This document shows positions 23,060 to 34,785 of a stretch of DNA of 64,000 bases, piece after piece (positions within the stretch are counted from its first letter, which is position 1; every line of letters starts with the position of its first letter). Under the pieces are notes generated by a model, which saw only the letters and a program-made list of their open reading frames with translations, was not told where the DNA came from and did no database searches. A program made the translations under genes and the position numbers. The DNA is taken from contig JAJOZX010000995.1 of NCBI GenBank assembly GCA_023014485.1, forward strand, positions 839,001 to 903,000, in the 5' to 3' direction. The stretch is from Bathynomus jamesi (lineage: Eukaryota > Arthropoda > Malacostraca > Isopoda > Cirolanidae).

Positions 23060-24551
23060 ATATATATATAACCTTACCTTACAACCTTACAAAGGTTCCA
23101 CGTGATGATTTCTCATTTCGCGAAGGTCAAGCGTGTCGCCCCTCCTCTCGAGTTGGCCTGGTGAAGTAGTGAGTTGGATTCTTGCGCTCTCCACCTCACA
23201 TAGCCAGGTACGCCCGGTTCATCGGGGATTGTTCTGAGCCAGGTGTCAAGTCTTCTTTTGAAGATTTCCACTGCAACTCCCTTCGTGTTTCTTAGGTCTT
23301 TGGGCAACTGATTAAATAGTTTTGGTCCTCTCACTACAAAACTATTTTCTTTCAGGGTTAAGGATGTTCCCTGTCTCGCCTTCAATTTGGGAATACGACA
23401 CAGTCTACCGCTTCTACTTTCCACCGTTGTTTGGGGAGTTATGGGATTCAGAGTAAGATTAGGGACTAGTTTCTCCATTATTTTCCAAGTGTAAATAATG
23501 GTGTATCTCTCTCTTCTCCTTTCCAGTGAATATAGGTCTAGTTCTCGTAACCTTTCCCAGTAATTTAGTTCTTTGCACCCATTGATCTTGGCTGTGAAAC
23601 TTCTTTGAATCCCCTCCAGCTGTCTAATGTCTTCTTTTTTATATGGGGATGTTAGGACCGAGCAGTATTCCAGTTTGGGTATTATCAGGGTTTTCAGTAG
23701 AGGGATCATTACATTCCTATCCCTTCGTTTAAAAGTTCTCAATATCTGACCCGTTATTATCTTTGCTCTGTTTACTGCTATCTTATTTTGTGTTTCAAAT
23801 TTCGCATCATCTGTCATTACAACCCCTAAATCTTTTGCTCTGGAATTTCTCTGGACTTCCTGTCCATTTGGGGTATAATATTCCATGGACTTTAGGTCTT
23901 CTCTTTTTCCGTACCGTAATAGCTGAAATTTCTCGGTGTTAAACTTCATATTGTTGTCTTCCGTCCACTTGTAAATTTTGTTTATGTCGGTTTATAGAGA
24001 TCCTATGTCTTCTGGTTTTCATATTTTTCTACTGATCTTTGTGTCATCTGCAAAGGATGTTACTGTGCTGTCTCTGGTAACGTCCTCATCTATGTCAGTT
24101 AGCATGATTATGAAGAGTAGTGGAGCTAATACCGTTCCTTGTGGTACTGAGCTGAGGACCTCTGATTCTGATGAAGATACTCCTTGTACTGTAACGACTT
24201 GCCTCCGCTCACTAAGGAAATTATATCCATTTCCCTACTTTTCCTGTTATTCCCATATTTCAGTTTATGTATTATGATTCCATGGTCCACTTGTCGAACG
24301 CTTTAGCAAAGTCTGTTATAGTACATCATAGTTTTCATTACTTTCAAGTGAATCAATAATGTTGTTGTAGTGTTCCATTAGTTGTGACAGGCATGATCTG
24401 CCTGACCGAAACCCGTGTTGGTTATCATTGAATTTTTTCTGAGTTTCCAAAAAGTCATAGATTTTCTGTCTAACAATTCTTTCAAATATTTTGGTGAGAT
24501 GAGATGTAAGCGACACTGGCCTATAGTTTTTGGCCTCGGATCGATCTCCTC

Positions 24552-24555
<4 letters not shown>
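23060..24555 (-). pseudogene. CR1/L2-like LINE (type A), 5'-truncated
   Basis: Minus-strand reading from RT motif YKGGDRSEAKNYRPVSLTS (24550) through FERIVRQKIYDFLE and NQHGFRSGRSCLSQLMEHYN, a broken stretch (24010-24300) with the palm region, then 23949-23113 open to the natural stop (MKFNTEKFQLLRYGK, NRAKIITGQILRTFKRRDRN, VPGYVRWRAQESNSLLHQAN). The 3' UTR ends CCTTTGTAAGGTTGTAAGG and then TATATATA. The 5' end abuts a (TA)n run exactly where the intact relative at 58962 has AATATATAAAGG. Confidence 0.88.
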
Positions 24556-24596
<41 letters not shown>

Positions 24597-24598
<2 letters not shown>

Positions 24599-24826
24599 TT
24601 ATATAATATATATATACACGAGTATCGCGAAGATACGTCATGACTGAATCCGCGAAACTGCAAATTCGCGATACTCAAATGTACGAGTATGAAGTTTATG
24701 TGAAAAATGGAGATACGTCAGCCGTGAACCAAATAATTCATACTTTTGTACCTAAATGCATTTATTAGCCCTAAATAAATACAAAAATATAACTTAAAAC
24801 TGTTACAAACTTTGCAAATCTAGATC
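24597..24826. other. spacer, no feature
   Basis: Contains a short block ACGAGTATCGCGAAGATACG with partial repeats. No coding sequence. Confidence 0.3.
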
Positions 24827-24973
24827 CTCTGGATCAGCGGTTCTCAACATGGGGTCCGCGGAATCCTAGGGTTCCGTGAGTTGTGTTTAAGGGGTTTGTG
24901 AGTTGACTAGATTATATTCAGTAAAACAATTTTTTTTCCTCTTTTTTGTGGTGGCTAATTTTAACCTCTAACC

Positions 24974-25542
24974 CAGAGGTCGGGGAACAGGGGTAAATTA
25001 CCCCAAATGGGGGTAAATTTAAAAATTTTGGGGGTAATGCGTGCGGTATGAGAGACACTTCCCTCAGAGCCTCAGTCGTGTGTATGGTATCATGAAACGA
25101 AGAGGTGCTTTTAGTGCTTGACACTTTGTGCTGATATTTTTTTCGTATATTTTTTATTTTATTTTGTTACATAAATGTGGCGTTATTCTAAATTTTAGAA
25201 TATTACGAATTTACGTCCTGATTTTGATGTTGTTGTATCAAAAATGAAACAGCATCATTTTTCCAAAACCTGAAGTGATGTTTTGAATGAAATTCTTCAG
25301 TTCTTCAATCCTTTTTACTAATTTTGTTTGTGTGCTATTCTTTTGCCAGCATGTGTGGCTTTTTTTTATTTCTCCATAATAATGGATCCAATAAACATTT
25401 TTTGAATTTGAATTTTTTGTATACCATATGCAACAATTTTAAGAGCAATTGGCTTGTTTTTGTTTACTTTGAAGTCTGAGGGTAATTTCATTTTACTCAA
25501 ATAGATTTTTGGGTAATACCCAAAAAAGTTCCCCGACCCATG
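24974..25542. mobile_element. nested hAT MITE, long form
   Basis: Ends CAGAGGTCGGGGAACAGGGG and GTTCCCCGACCCATG. Flanked on both sides by the 8-bp duplication CTCTAACC (24966-24973 and 25543-25550). It contains GTAAATTACCC-type subterminal repeats. Confidence 0.85.
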
Positions 25543-25550
25543 CTCTAACC

Positions 25551-25783
25551 CAGTGGTCGGGGAACAGGGGTAAATTACCCAAATGGGGTAAATTTAAAAC
25601 TTTTGAGGGTAATGCGTGCGGTATGAGAGACACTTTGTGCTGATATTTTTTTCGTATATTTTTATTTTAGTTTGTTACATAAATGTGGCGTTATTCTAAA
25701 TTTTAGAATATTACGAATTTACGTCCTGATTACGTCCTCAAATATATTTTGGGGTAATACCCAAAAAAGTTCGCCGACCACTG
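25551..25783. mobile_element. nested hAT MITE, short internally deleted form
   Basis: Begins directly after the shared CTCTAACC at 25543-25550 and ends before a third CTCTAACC (25784-25791). It equals the long form minus internal segments. One deletion joins two copies of GACACTT (long form near 25047 and about 25120), the other falls after TTACGTCCTGAT. Confidence 0.85.
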
Positions 25784-26151
25784 CTCTAACCGATAACATT
25801 TTTGGTTACTTGAAACTTTAAAGTTTCTATAAATGTTTTTTTACGACCATCTTATGTTTCCAATTCATGAACTGTGAGGTTTTGGCACAAATGAGCCCCT
25901 TCCCTGGTTTTATGCTGTTCTTTTTATGTAAACAGAACAACGGTAAGTTTTAAGCATTTTATTACCTCTTTACTCCGACTTTGAAGTATAAATCAAGACT
26001 AAAAAACTATACTAACCTGGATACCTCAATTTGTCTATATGCTACTTAATCATAATGCAAAAGATCATTTTTGGGGAGGGGGCCCCAAAAATATGAAGAT
26101 TTTGATAAGGAATCCGCAGTACAAAAAAGGTTGAGGAACGCTGCTCTGGAT

Positions 26152-26655
26152 CACATTGCCCTTGGAGGAGGAGGGGGCGAAAACTGAAGGAGGAAGATGA
26201 ACAGACACTGTCGTCGTTCGCGCTAAGCACGCATCTATTCTCACTAGTATGTTCGTTATTTCATAAGGATTCGTTCATTGTTTTTTATACGGCGGGTATT
26301 TACCAATGATTTTTATGTTATTATTATTCAAAATTATTTGCTTAAATAATACACGAACGCAAACAATCGTAAAAAGTATTTTAAAGCATTAAATTTTTTT
26401 TAGCAAATAATAAAAGTTCACACATTCAGAACAAACGCTCGCCATCAACAGTTAATACAGTACTGACTTAGGGGGTAACCAAACAACTAACTAGGGGAGA
26501 TAACGATAATTTTAAATAATTTTTTAACATCAGTTTTTACAGTTGAGGATATATCTTTTTTTCCGGAAGCTAGTAATATGCTCAGTGACGTAACTGGGAC
26601 ATTTTTTCATTGTTTACTAACGTAACTGTTTACACTGAAGAGATTTTTCATTATA
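26152..26655. other. AT-rich spacer
   Basis: No gene or known repeat recognised. Confidence 0.3.
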
Positions 26656-28050
26656 CTGGATGATCCAGATAAATGGGACCCACAAAAAAAAGCCAAATAT
26701 TCTTAATATTTAATTCCTTTCATAAAAACTATATATCATTCGAAAGAGTAGAGTTACAAGTTTATTATGAAATATTTATTTTTTAAAAATGACTCCTTTC
26801 AAATGTGCTCCATTAGTTGCCAAGTATTCCAGTGTTCTCGATTGTAAGTTCTGCATCACTTTTGCAAGAGTGTGCGGTGGTATGGCCTGTATCTCATTTG
26901 TGATGGCGGCCTTCAATTCTTGCAAGGTCGTTGGGTTATTTCTGTAGACCCTACTCTTTAAATATCCCCAGAGATAATAATCTAAGGGAGAAAAATCCGG
27001 AGACCTTGCGGGCCATTCAACGTCTCCAAATCTTGAGATTAACTCGCCTGGAAACGTTTGACGCAAAACTGCCATGCAGTTCCTCGTGGTATGGCAGGTA
27101 GCTCCGTCTTGTTGGAACCAGTGGTTTTCTAGACAAAGATCTCTTAATTTAGGAATAAGGAAATCGGGCAACATTTTTTCGTAGCGATCACCATTTACAG
27201 TGACCGTGTTTCCGGTGGAATCCTCTAAAAAGTACGGCCCTATGATCTGAGATGCAGTAAGACCACACCAAACAGTTACACGCTGACTATGCAACGACTT
27301 CGGTAATATTCAATGGATTTTCTGTTGCCCAGAAACGACAATTTTGTTTGTTTACAGTTCCATTCAAGTGAAATGGGCTTCGTCTGACATAATCAAAGTT
27401 GCTAGAAAATTGGTGGTGTCATTTACCTTCTGTTGGATCCATTGACAGAATTGTCGTCTTCGTGCGAAATCTCCATCGTTTAGTTGTTGCACTGTTTGAA
27501 TTTTATATGGAAAGAGCATTAAATTTTGCTTGAATATACGGTGTGTTGTTCCATATCCAACTCCTAACAGCTGAGAAGCACGTCTGATGCTTATGTAGGA
27601 TTATCCTGTACAATTTCATGAGTTCTGTTAATGATCTCGTCTATCCTTGCTGTGCACACTCTTCCAGTTGGTTTTCTTTTTCCAATGCTGCCAGTTAGGG
27701 AAAAATTTCTGACACACCGACGGATTACTTTCTTAGAAGGTGATTTTGACATCTGAAAATTTGTCTTGAAAGATCTTTGAGCTGAAACTACACTTCTTCC
27801 ATGCTCATAATATTGCTCAGTTATGAAACGCAGCTGTTCCACAGTCCATGCAGTCATCTTGAAGGGTTAGTTTTAACTAACACTTTTATTTTGTTTTGTA
27901 TCTTATCTTGTCTTGTATTGTTAAAACCTATACAATCCTGTACAAACTTGTAACTATCCTCTTTCGAATGATGCGTATGATTTTATAAAAGGACTTATAC
28001 TTTAAGAGTTACAGGGGTTTCTTTTGGGTCCCATTTCTCTGGATCACCCT
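26656..28050 (-). mobile_element. mariner-like (DUF4817-type) element, near full length
   Basis: Inverted ends GATCCAGATAAATGGGACCC (left) and GGGTCCCATTTCTCTGGATC (right). The minus strand carries the transposase 27857-26776. N-terminal helix-turn-helix: MTAWTVEQLRFITEQYYEHG. Catalytic blocks: IMSDEAHFHLNG, WFQQDGATCHTT and PARSPDFSPLDYYLWGY. The C-terminus LKGVIFKK precedes the stop at 26776. Two frameshifts (about 27595 and 27300) break an otherwise complete reading frame. TIR length is about 25 bp. Confidence 0.88.
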
Positions 28051-28126
28051 TTACATACGTATGCATATGACAGTGCAACAATTAATACTTTCCTAAACAT
28101 ACATAGCATAGCATGATAATAACATA

Positions 28127-28162
<36 letters not shown>

Positions 28163-28272
28163 AACACTAATAATAACAATAATACAATGCATTGTTCTAT
28201 TTATATACGTTGAGGATATACATCAGGTTCAACAAAAAATACTGTATATACCTTTCCTTTCAAGGAAATATA
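28051..28272. repeat. spacer with (ATA)n at about 28126-28160
   Basis: A trinucleotide array within AT-rich DNA. No gene. Confidence 0.5.
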
Positions 28273-28965
28273 CCGGGTGTCCCATTCGAAATGAAACAAC
28301 TTTGAAACCTTATAATTTTTTATTGAATGATGCAAACAATGTAATATTCACACAGTAAATAGTCAATGTCATAAAGTTTCATATGATATATGTGAATTAT
28401 AACATTTAGATACATTAGATACATTGTGCATAGCATAATGTTTCCTTTTGTTAAGATCTTCACATGTTATATGCTGAACAATTTGAAGCTTATATGGACA
28501 GAGCTGCAGCCGCTTGCGCACGACTCTATGCACAGTTGAACGAGGAATCTGCAGTTCGACACTGGCACGACGGATGGACTTTCTCGGGCTACTATCAAAG
28601 ACGCCGCGTATTCGCTCAGCATCTTCTTCCGATCTTGTTCGCCCTCCAGAGTGTTCCTTTAGAACACTGCCAGTCTCCTCAAATTTCTTGATCCATGCAT
28701 ATAGGTCTCTTCTGGTGGGTGGTTCCTTGTGAAAGGTTGTACGGAATCGCCGTTGCACCAGAGTAGGGGACTTCAACTCAGCCATCCATAACACACATTT
28801 CGCTTTTTCTTGTGGGGTAAACATAATTCAATCTGAAACAAACAAAAAACATTATGACAAAAACTTATGCATATGTTGTAGTAACTGGCAAAGTTTCAAC
28901 ATTCTCACATTAATACTTTAAAAATTACAGTTTCAAAGTTGTTTCATTTCGAATGGGACACCCGG
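28273..28965 (-). mobile_element. mini mariner-like element (internal deletion derivative)
   Basis: Strong inverted ends CCGGGTGTCCCATTCGAAAT (left) and its mirror on the right, about 35 bp, flanked by TA-rich DNA. It is only 693 bp: the catalytic two-thirds of the transposase is absent, but an open frame for the N-terminal DNA-binding part survives (28369-28824, minus). Confidence 0.85.
28369..28824 (-). CDS. truncated transposase, DNA-binding domain only (151 aa)
   Basis: Begins MFTPQEKAKCVLWMAELKSP and contains the tandem helix-turn-helix of DUF4817-type mariner transposases: VQRRFRTTFHKEPPTRRDLY and SIRRASVELQIPRSTVHRVV. The relationship to full-length proteins continues to about residue 132 (CPYKLQIVQHITCEDLNKRK), followed by a short unrelated tail after the deletion point. 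The catalytic Asp residues are all missing, so it could bind TIRs but not cut. The frame has no lesion. A repressor role like truncated P-element proteins is conceivable (inference). Whether it is expressed is unknown. Confidence 0.6.
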   Translation of the reverse strand: MFTPQEKAKCVLWMAELKSPTLVQRRFRTTFHKEPPTRRDLYAWIKKFEETGSVLKEHSGGRTRSEEDAERIRGVFDSSPRKSIRRASVELQIPRSTVHRVVRKRLQLCPYKLQIVQHITCEDLNKRKHYAMHNVSNVSKCYNSHISYETL

Positions 28966-29054
28966 TGTATATACAATATATACAAATACAATATGCACAG
29001 GTTTATGTATGCACACATAATTTTTAATATAAATCTAAAGATTTATATTAAATA

Positions 29055-29575
29055 ATGTTTTGCCATTATTTAAGTGGCTTTTTAGGCTTCATTTAGAATA
29101 TGCTGCACAGTTTTGGTCGTCCTGTAAGAAGAAGGATATAGAAATAGTAGAAAGGGTTCAGCGCCGCGCAACAAAGCCTATTCCAACCTCGCGTGGTAAA
29201 CTATACGAAGACAGACTCAAAGAACTGAATTTGTATACGCTTGAAACTCGGCGTTTAAGAGGAGAATTAATTCAGGTGTTCAGGATTTTAAATCGTTTTG
29301 ATAACGTAAATTATGGGAATTTCTTTAATTTGGACGATAGGAACATTACGAGAAACAATGGTTTTAAAATAAGGGGTAAAAAATTTGAGACAAACGTTGC
29401 GAGGGATTTCTTCACCTATAATTTGGTCAAGATTTGGAATAGCCTACCAGCAGGGGTTGTAACAAGCACTTCAGTTAATATGTTTAAGAACAGGTTGGAT
29501 GGGTATTTTAGTAGCATCAATTTGCATTAAAGGGCGGATAAATTAAGATGTGATTTTTAGTAAGTATAGGGAGTG
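29055..29575 (+). pseudogene. CR1/L2-like LINE (type B), 3' fragment
   Basis: An open 156-residue C-terminal domain (29060-29530): LEYAAQFWSSCKKKDIEIVE, YEDRLKELNLYTLETRRLRG and NIFNSLP-like IWNSLPAGVVTSTSVNMFKN, ending naturally at 29528. 5'-truncated. Same family as 16260-17861 and 32957-33513. Confidence 0.82.
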
Positions 29576-31434
29576 GCCGATTTTCCTTTTGTTTTTAAAT
29601 GAGAAAGTGTCGAAAGTCTGGTGCAGCGTGCTCTCCTTAAAGGAGGAGGCATGCAGTTAGAGAGTTCAGAAGCGCAGTGTCCATTATAATAGCGATAGTA
29701 AAGAGAGAGTGAGGCAACTGCGGCAAAGAGAGAGGGGTTGAAGACAGTCAGTAAGGGACGGGAAATTGATGAGACAAAAAGGCTTTGATTCCACCCGGTC
29801 AAGTACGGCTGTGTGGGTTGAGCCACTCCATAGATGAGAAGCATACTCTATACAGGGGCGGACAAAACCCCTGTACAGAGACAGCAACTGAGGTTACTGA
29901 GCGGGAGTAAAGAAACTGCGGAGGCGGTACAGCACACCTAACCTCTTAGAAGCTGTTTTGGAAAGAGAGTATATGTGATCTTTCTAGGAAAGATTATGAG
30001 AAAAGGAAACGCCAAGAATGTGAAGAGAAGAGGAAGGATTGAGTTGTATGTTGTTAAAGGTAAGGGGATAGTCGTGTGGAAGATTGTGACGAGAAGATAG
30101 ATGAAGGAACCTGTTTTTTTGAGGCACTGAAAGCCACAAAGTTTTCTCTGCCCTAATCAGAGATAGAAGAAAGATCAGAGGTCAGGTGCTCCATAGCCAT
30201 CCCATGCGAATCATGGAGTGACTGTTGAGAGGGGTGCTTTGGGAAGCGGATGGAGAAGTGAAGAGTGGAATCATCGGCATAGGAATGAATAGGACAGGAA
30301 GTGCGACTTAAAAGATCATTGATAAATAAAAGCAAAAGAGTTGGTGACAGGACAGAACCCTGAGGAACACCACTGTTGGTAGCTTTAGTAGAAGAACAGT
30401 GGCCATCTACAACCACAGTTATAGATCGGCCAAAAAAGGAAATTAGAGATGAAGGCACAGATAGAAGGATAGAAACCGAAGGAGGGCAGTTTCGAAATTA
30501 AAGATTTATGTCAGCCTTTATCAAAAGCTTTCGATATATCAAACGCAATAGCAAAGGTTTCACCGAAATCGCGAAAGGAGGATGACCAAGAGTCAGAGAG
30601 ATGTGCAAGAAGATCGCCAGTAGAGCGTCCCTTGCGGAATCTATACTGACGATCTGAAAGAGGATTGTGAGGAGAGAGGTGTTTAAGAAGCTTCATATTA
30701 ACGATTGATTCAGAAACTTTAAAACGGCAAGAAATCAAAGCAATTGGACGATAGTTGGAAGGTTGAGAGTGATCACCCTTCTTTGGAACAGGCTGAATGA
30801 AGGCGAACTTCCAGCAGGAAGGAAAAGTACCATATAAAAAACAAAGACGAAAGAGTTTGCCTAGGCAGGGTGTCAGCACTGAAGCACAGTTCTTAAGAAC
30901 AACAGGAGGAACACCATTAGGACCGTGCGCCTTCCTAGAGTTGAACCCAGATAGGGCAGAAAGAACATCTTTGGAAGAGATTCTGACTTCAGACAATAAA
31001 ATCAGAGGGATGAGGAGATGGAGGAACAGCATCTGAATCGTCCATGGTTGAGTTTGAAGCGAAAGTTTGAGCGAAGAATTCGGCTTTGTCAGGAGTAGAG
31101 ACGGCACCTGACCTGAGCCGTCGGAATGGAAAAGAGGAGGGAAAGAAGAGGAAGTAAAGTTGTTGAAGAGGTTCTTACCTAGATGCCAGAAATATCGAGA
31201 AGAATTAGAATTGGATAGGTTTTCACATTTTTGTCGGATGAAGGAATTTTTGGCGAGTCGAAGAACCAATTTTACACGATTCCGGGCTGAAATATAAGCT
31301 GAGTGAAAGTCAAGAGTTGGATGGTGATGGTACCTTCTGAAAGAATCCTCTTTGTTGCGGATAGCATTAGAATAAGTATAATTAAACCAAGGTTTTTTAA
31401 TTAAGTATAAAGGATGGCTACTCTTTACGTACAT
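29576..31434 (-). pseudogene. Jockey-like LINE, RT and C-terminal region
   Basis: Minus strand: 31434-30511 gives linker and RT fingers/palm (KKPWFNYTYSNAIRNKEDSF, VPKKGDHSQPSNYRPIALIS, FRKGRSTGDLLAHLSD, AIAFDISKAFDKG). After frameshifts, 30458-30153 gives VPQGSVLSPTLLLLFINDLL and the catalytic SYADDSTLHF, then SWKDHIYSLS and YRGFVRPCIEYASHLWSGST (to about 29690), ending near 29557. The endonuclease half is absent here; 10690-11160 looks like that missing domain from another copy. Confidence 0.85.
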
Positions 31435-31439
31435 AGTGT

Positions 31440-31970
31440 TTATTCATTGAGATAGAAGCAATTGTTTCCCTTAAGCTGTAAATGTAATAGGAGGCGCTGG
31501 TCTGGTCTGGTTACAGAGCACTGAGTGTTGTCATTGTGAGAACGCTCAGGAGTCAAAACCTTCGAATAAGCCTACAAATGGGGGTTACAAGGGAAGTTGA
31601 TTGGGGTGAAGTTGGGGATGATGATGTTCCCTTTTGATCGTAAATGTAGTAGGAGGCGCTTGGTCAGGTCTGATATCAAAACATTGGGAGTTCTCAGATG
31701 ACAGACTATTTTAGTTTTTTATTTGTATTTACGTGTTTCTAATAGATGGGAATTCTCGGGAGTCAAAACCTCCTAATAGCGGATTAATTTATTTTGGGAA
31801 GCCACTCCTCTTCCCCTTCTTTCTTTCTTTTGTTCCTTCCTCTTTTTTTTTTTAAGGATGTTGCTTGAGGGAGGGCTAGTTAAGATAGAATAGAAGCAGT
31901 AACGTTCCCTTTGTTAATAAATGTAGTAGGAGGCGCCTATCGAGTCTGGTTTCAGAAACTGGGAGTTATA
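31440..31970. repeat. dispersed repeat units, part 1
   Basis: Three related units start at about 31469, 31628 and 31903. Each has AAATGTARTAGGAGGCGC, then GGTCTGRT, a GGGAGTT-type block and, in full units, CTCGGGAGTCAAAACCTCC. Spacing is irregular (159 and 275 bp). The third unit is cut at about 31965 and appears to resume at 34786. They sit directly upstream of the Jockey-like LINE on its strand, so a LINE 5' UTR monomer array is possible. Confidence 0.5.
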
Positions 31971-32075
31971 ATGTTATGTTATGTTATAATGTTTCAGACC
32001 AACAAAGACCCTAGGATCCACTCATGGCTGGTCTACCTAACTGTGTTCGTAATCGTGTATTGTGTATGTCCTCCG

Positions 32076-32118
32076 TGGTGGCGGAGGGGACCTACAATTT
32101 TACGTGGGTTCCGAACCA
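32076..32118 (-). repeat. 5S SINE body fragment
   Basis: GGGACCTACAATTTTACGTG and GGTTCCGAACCAC match the complement of the body region of the 5S-headed SINEs at 22291 and 61465. Only about 40 bp remain. Confidence 0.65.
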
Positions 32119-32190
32119 CAAGAACATAAGAAACTTATTTAAAAACTGCCGGTAAATTGGCAACGACCAATTTTTACGAAACTAAATAAT

Positions 32191-32654
32191 TATCAATTTA
32201 AAAATAATTAATTATCGGTTTAAAACTAAAGATAGAATCTCTCGGTCCAGAGGAGCAAGTCATAATAGACTACTATCCACAAATATGTTACATTCTATAT
32301 CTATTTATAACGGACATGCAAATATATCAGATCCAAAGAATCCAGTCAATTTCATTACGGTATCCATCAAGTCACGGTCCATATCGATTGCGGACCAAGT
32401 CAAAATTTACACCCATATACATTATCAATTTAAAAATAATTAATTATCGATTTAAAACTAAAGATAGAATCTCTCGATCCAGAGGATCAAGTCATAATAG
32501 ACTACTATCCACAAATATGTTACACTCTATATCTATTATATAACGGACATGCAAATATATCAGATCCAAAGAATCCAGTCAATTTCATTACGGTATCCAT
32601 CAAGTCACCGTTCATATCGATTGCGGACCAAGTCAAATTTACAACCATATACAT
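32191..32654. repeat. two-copy tandem duplication, 232-bp unit
   Basis: Unit 1 starts at 32191 and unit 2 at 32423, both with TATCAATTTAAAAATAATTA. Both contain AGATAGAATCTCTCG, CATGCAAATATATCAGATCC and TTGCGGACCAAGTCAAA. Only a handful of differences separate them, so the duplication is recent. No coding content. Confidence 0.85.
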
Positions 32655-32699
32655 TACAATATATACACATACGAGGAAAAGTGTAGGTGTGGCTGTAAA

Positions 32700-33513
32700 G
32701 ACTGTACAGTAATGTAGAAATGTGTGTGCACCCATTATGGGTCTCCCATTTAAAGGTGTTTGTGGGGCAAGTGAAGATCATGAGTTTTTCAATACCTCAC
32801 AGTACTATGGGGGGCACCGCTCGGCAGAGGAATCTCTTTAAATGGGGTGTGTAAGGACAGAGAGTATCCCCTAACCCAAGACGCTGCCTCCCTATATCCC
32901 ACAACACTTGTGTTGAGCTGTGGGATCTATCCCCGCAAAGCCTTAATTTTACTACCTTAAACTATACCCTTTCTATCAACATGCGCGTCCAATCGATTCT
33001 TAAACATGTTTATAGACGTGCTACTAATTACTTCTACCGGCAAACTATTCCAGCTATTTACTATTCTATGCGTAAAAAAGTTTTTCGCAACTGCTGTCTC
33101 GAACCTTCTACTTGTCAACTTACACCCGTTATTTCTAGTTCTATTATATTGAGATATTTCGAAAACGCTATCTCTATCTACGTTATCAAACCCATTCATA
33201 ATTTTGAAAACCTGGATTAGATCACCCCTTAACCTCCTAGTCTCGAGTGTAGTCAATTTTAACTCTTTAAGCCTATCCTCGTACGACTTTGACCTAAGAG
33301 ACGGAATCATCTTAGTTGCTCGTCTTTGAACTCTTTCGATTCTGTCTATATCTTTGCGCATATGCGGATTCCAAAATTGGACCGCGTACTCCAAATGGGG
33401 TCTAACTAATGATTTATAAAGAGGAACTATAATATCGCGCGATTTGTACTCAAAATTTCGAGCTATAAAACCTAACACTTTGTTCGCCTTATTGACCGCC
33501 GCTGTACTTTGTT
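32700..33513 (-). pseudogene. CR1/L2-like LINE (type B), 3' fragment
   Basis: Minus strand open from about 33510 to the stop at 32957: STAAVNKANKVLGFIARNFE, LVRPHLEYAVQFWNPHMRKD, RRLRGDLIQVFKIMNGFDN and NSWNSLPVEVISSTSINMFK. Its 3' UTR extends to about 32700. The 5' end abuts the hAT at 33514. Confidence 0.82.
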
Positions 33514-34785
33514 TCCGCGGATGCGGATGCGGATGAGGATGTTTGATTTCAACATCCGCGGATGCGGATGTCTACATTTTCGTTATTTTTTAGGATATAT
33601 TCGAGATTTGTTGTGTTTAACGTATATAATAAGTTATTATATAGAGAGAGCTGTAGCTATAATGTAGTATAATGGATTAATTGTACAATAATTGCTGTAC
33701 TTTTCTCTGAACATATAAAATAATATCAAGCATCTAACTAATATAGAAATCAATTAGTGAATTCGTCTGCAAATAAATTCGTTATATTTTGTTGAGTTTC
33801 AGCCACAATTAGAAACCATAATTGTGTTACCAGGATGCGGGACGTGAACCCAACTCAAATGCACCCCACCGACCTCTTTCCCCAACCTCCACCCTTATAG
33901 AAAGAGATCTTTAATTAGCTTGATAACTATTTATATTAAGTTTAAAGTTTTATTAGGCATATTTATAAATGAGTAATTAAAATAAAGTAAACTAAGATGT
34001 TCATCGTTTAATGTTCAAACTTAATTATAGGAAGGTTATGCTTAAGGAACATTAATTTTTCTGCCTTTTCTGCTGCCAGTCTGTTTCTCTTTTCATCATA
34101 TATTAATCCAGCACTGCTAAATAATCTCTCGCTTGGTACGTTTGTTGGAGGACAGGCTAAATGTTTCCTTGCAAGTTTACTCAAGTATGGATAGATATTC
34201 TGCGTATTTTTCCACCAACTAATAGGATTGTCACATGCAGCCAGGCGTTTTTCTTGGTGATAGCTCTCGATCATTTTTACTACATCTTTTGACATCGCGT
34301 AGGTCTCGTCATTGCTGCTTGACTCAAGAAACTGAGAGACAGATTCTGCGATAGATTTGCTTGTTGAAGGTGTTGGTTCTGTCACTGAAACTTTTATTTT
34401 TTTGGTGGGTGGCGAAGCGACAGATTCAAGAGATTGAAGCTCTTCAACTGCTTTGCCAAGTGATGATTTAACTCGTTCTAATGTACTAGGTGAAAATAAC
34501 TTAGCTTTGTAACGTGGATCTAAGTAGGTTGCAAGAGAGTAACTTCATACAAGAACAGCCTCTCGTCTTGTCGCTTGCATCACTTTTGCGCACAATGAAC
34601 TAGTTCTATTAATATAGTAGAATTTGATAATTTCCGCTTATTAATGACATTTTATCTCAACGGTCCACATCCGCACGACATCCGCAGTCCAAAGTGCGGA
34701 TGCGGGTGCGAATGCGATGCGAGAAAATGTGCAGATGTTCCGCGGATGCGGATGCGGATGCGGATGTGACCTACATCACTAATCT
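33514..34785 (-). mobile_element. hAT element with GCGGAT subterminal repeats, partly deleted
   Basis: Repeated GCGGATGCGGAT blocks lie at both ends (33516-33570 and 34690-34768). The right end reads TAGTGATGTAGGTCACATCC on the complement. The same end type occurs at 57774-58289. The left end lacks the outer terminal repeat. The minus strand encodes a transposase C-terminal part. Confidence 0.75.
34008..34546 (-). pseudogene. hAT transposase C-terminal fragment
   Basis: An open stretch begins right after a TGA: SYSLATYLDPRYKAKLFSP, a serine/threonine-rich linker, then SWWKNTQNIYPYLSKLARKH and the dimerisation block TNVPSERLFSSAGLIYDEKR, ending IKFEH at 34008. The BED finger and most of the catalytic core are absent. 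Confidence 0.8.

Larger units (their letters stand above)
24835..26143. mobile_element. non-autonomous hAT element hosting two nested MITEs
   Basis: Inverted ends CAGCGGTTCTCAAC and GTTGAGGAACGCTG, with a perfect 8-bp duplication CTCTGGAT at 24827-24834 and 26144-26151. The outer sequence has no coding capacity. Two related MITEs are inserted at 24974-25783. Confidence 0.88.
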
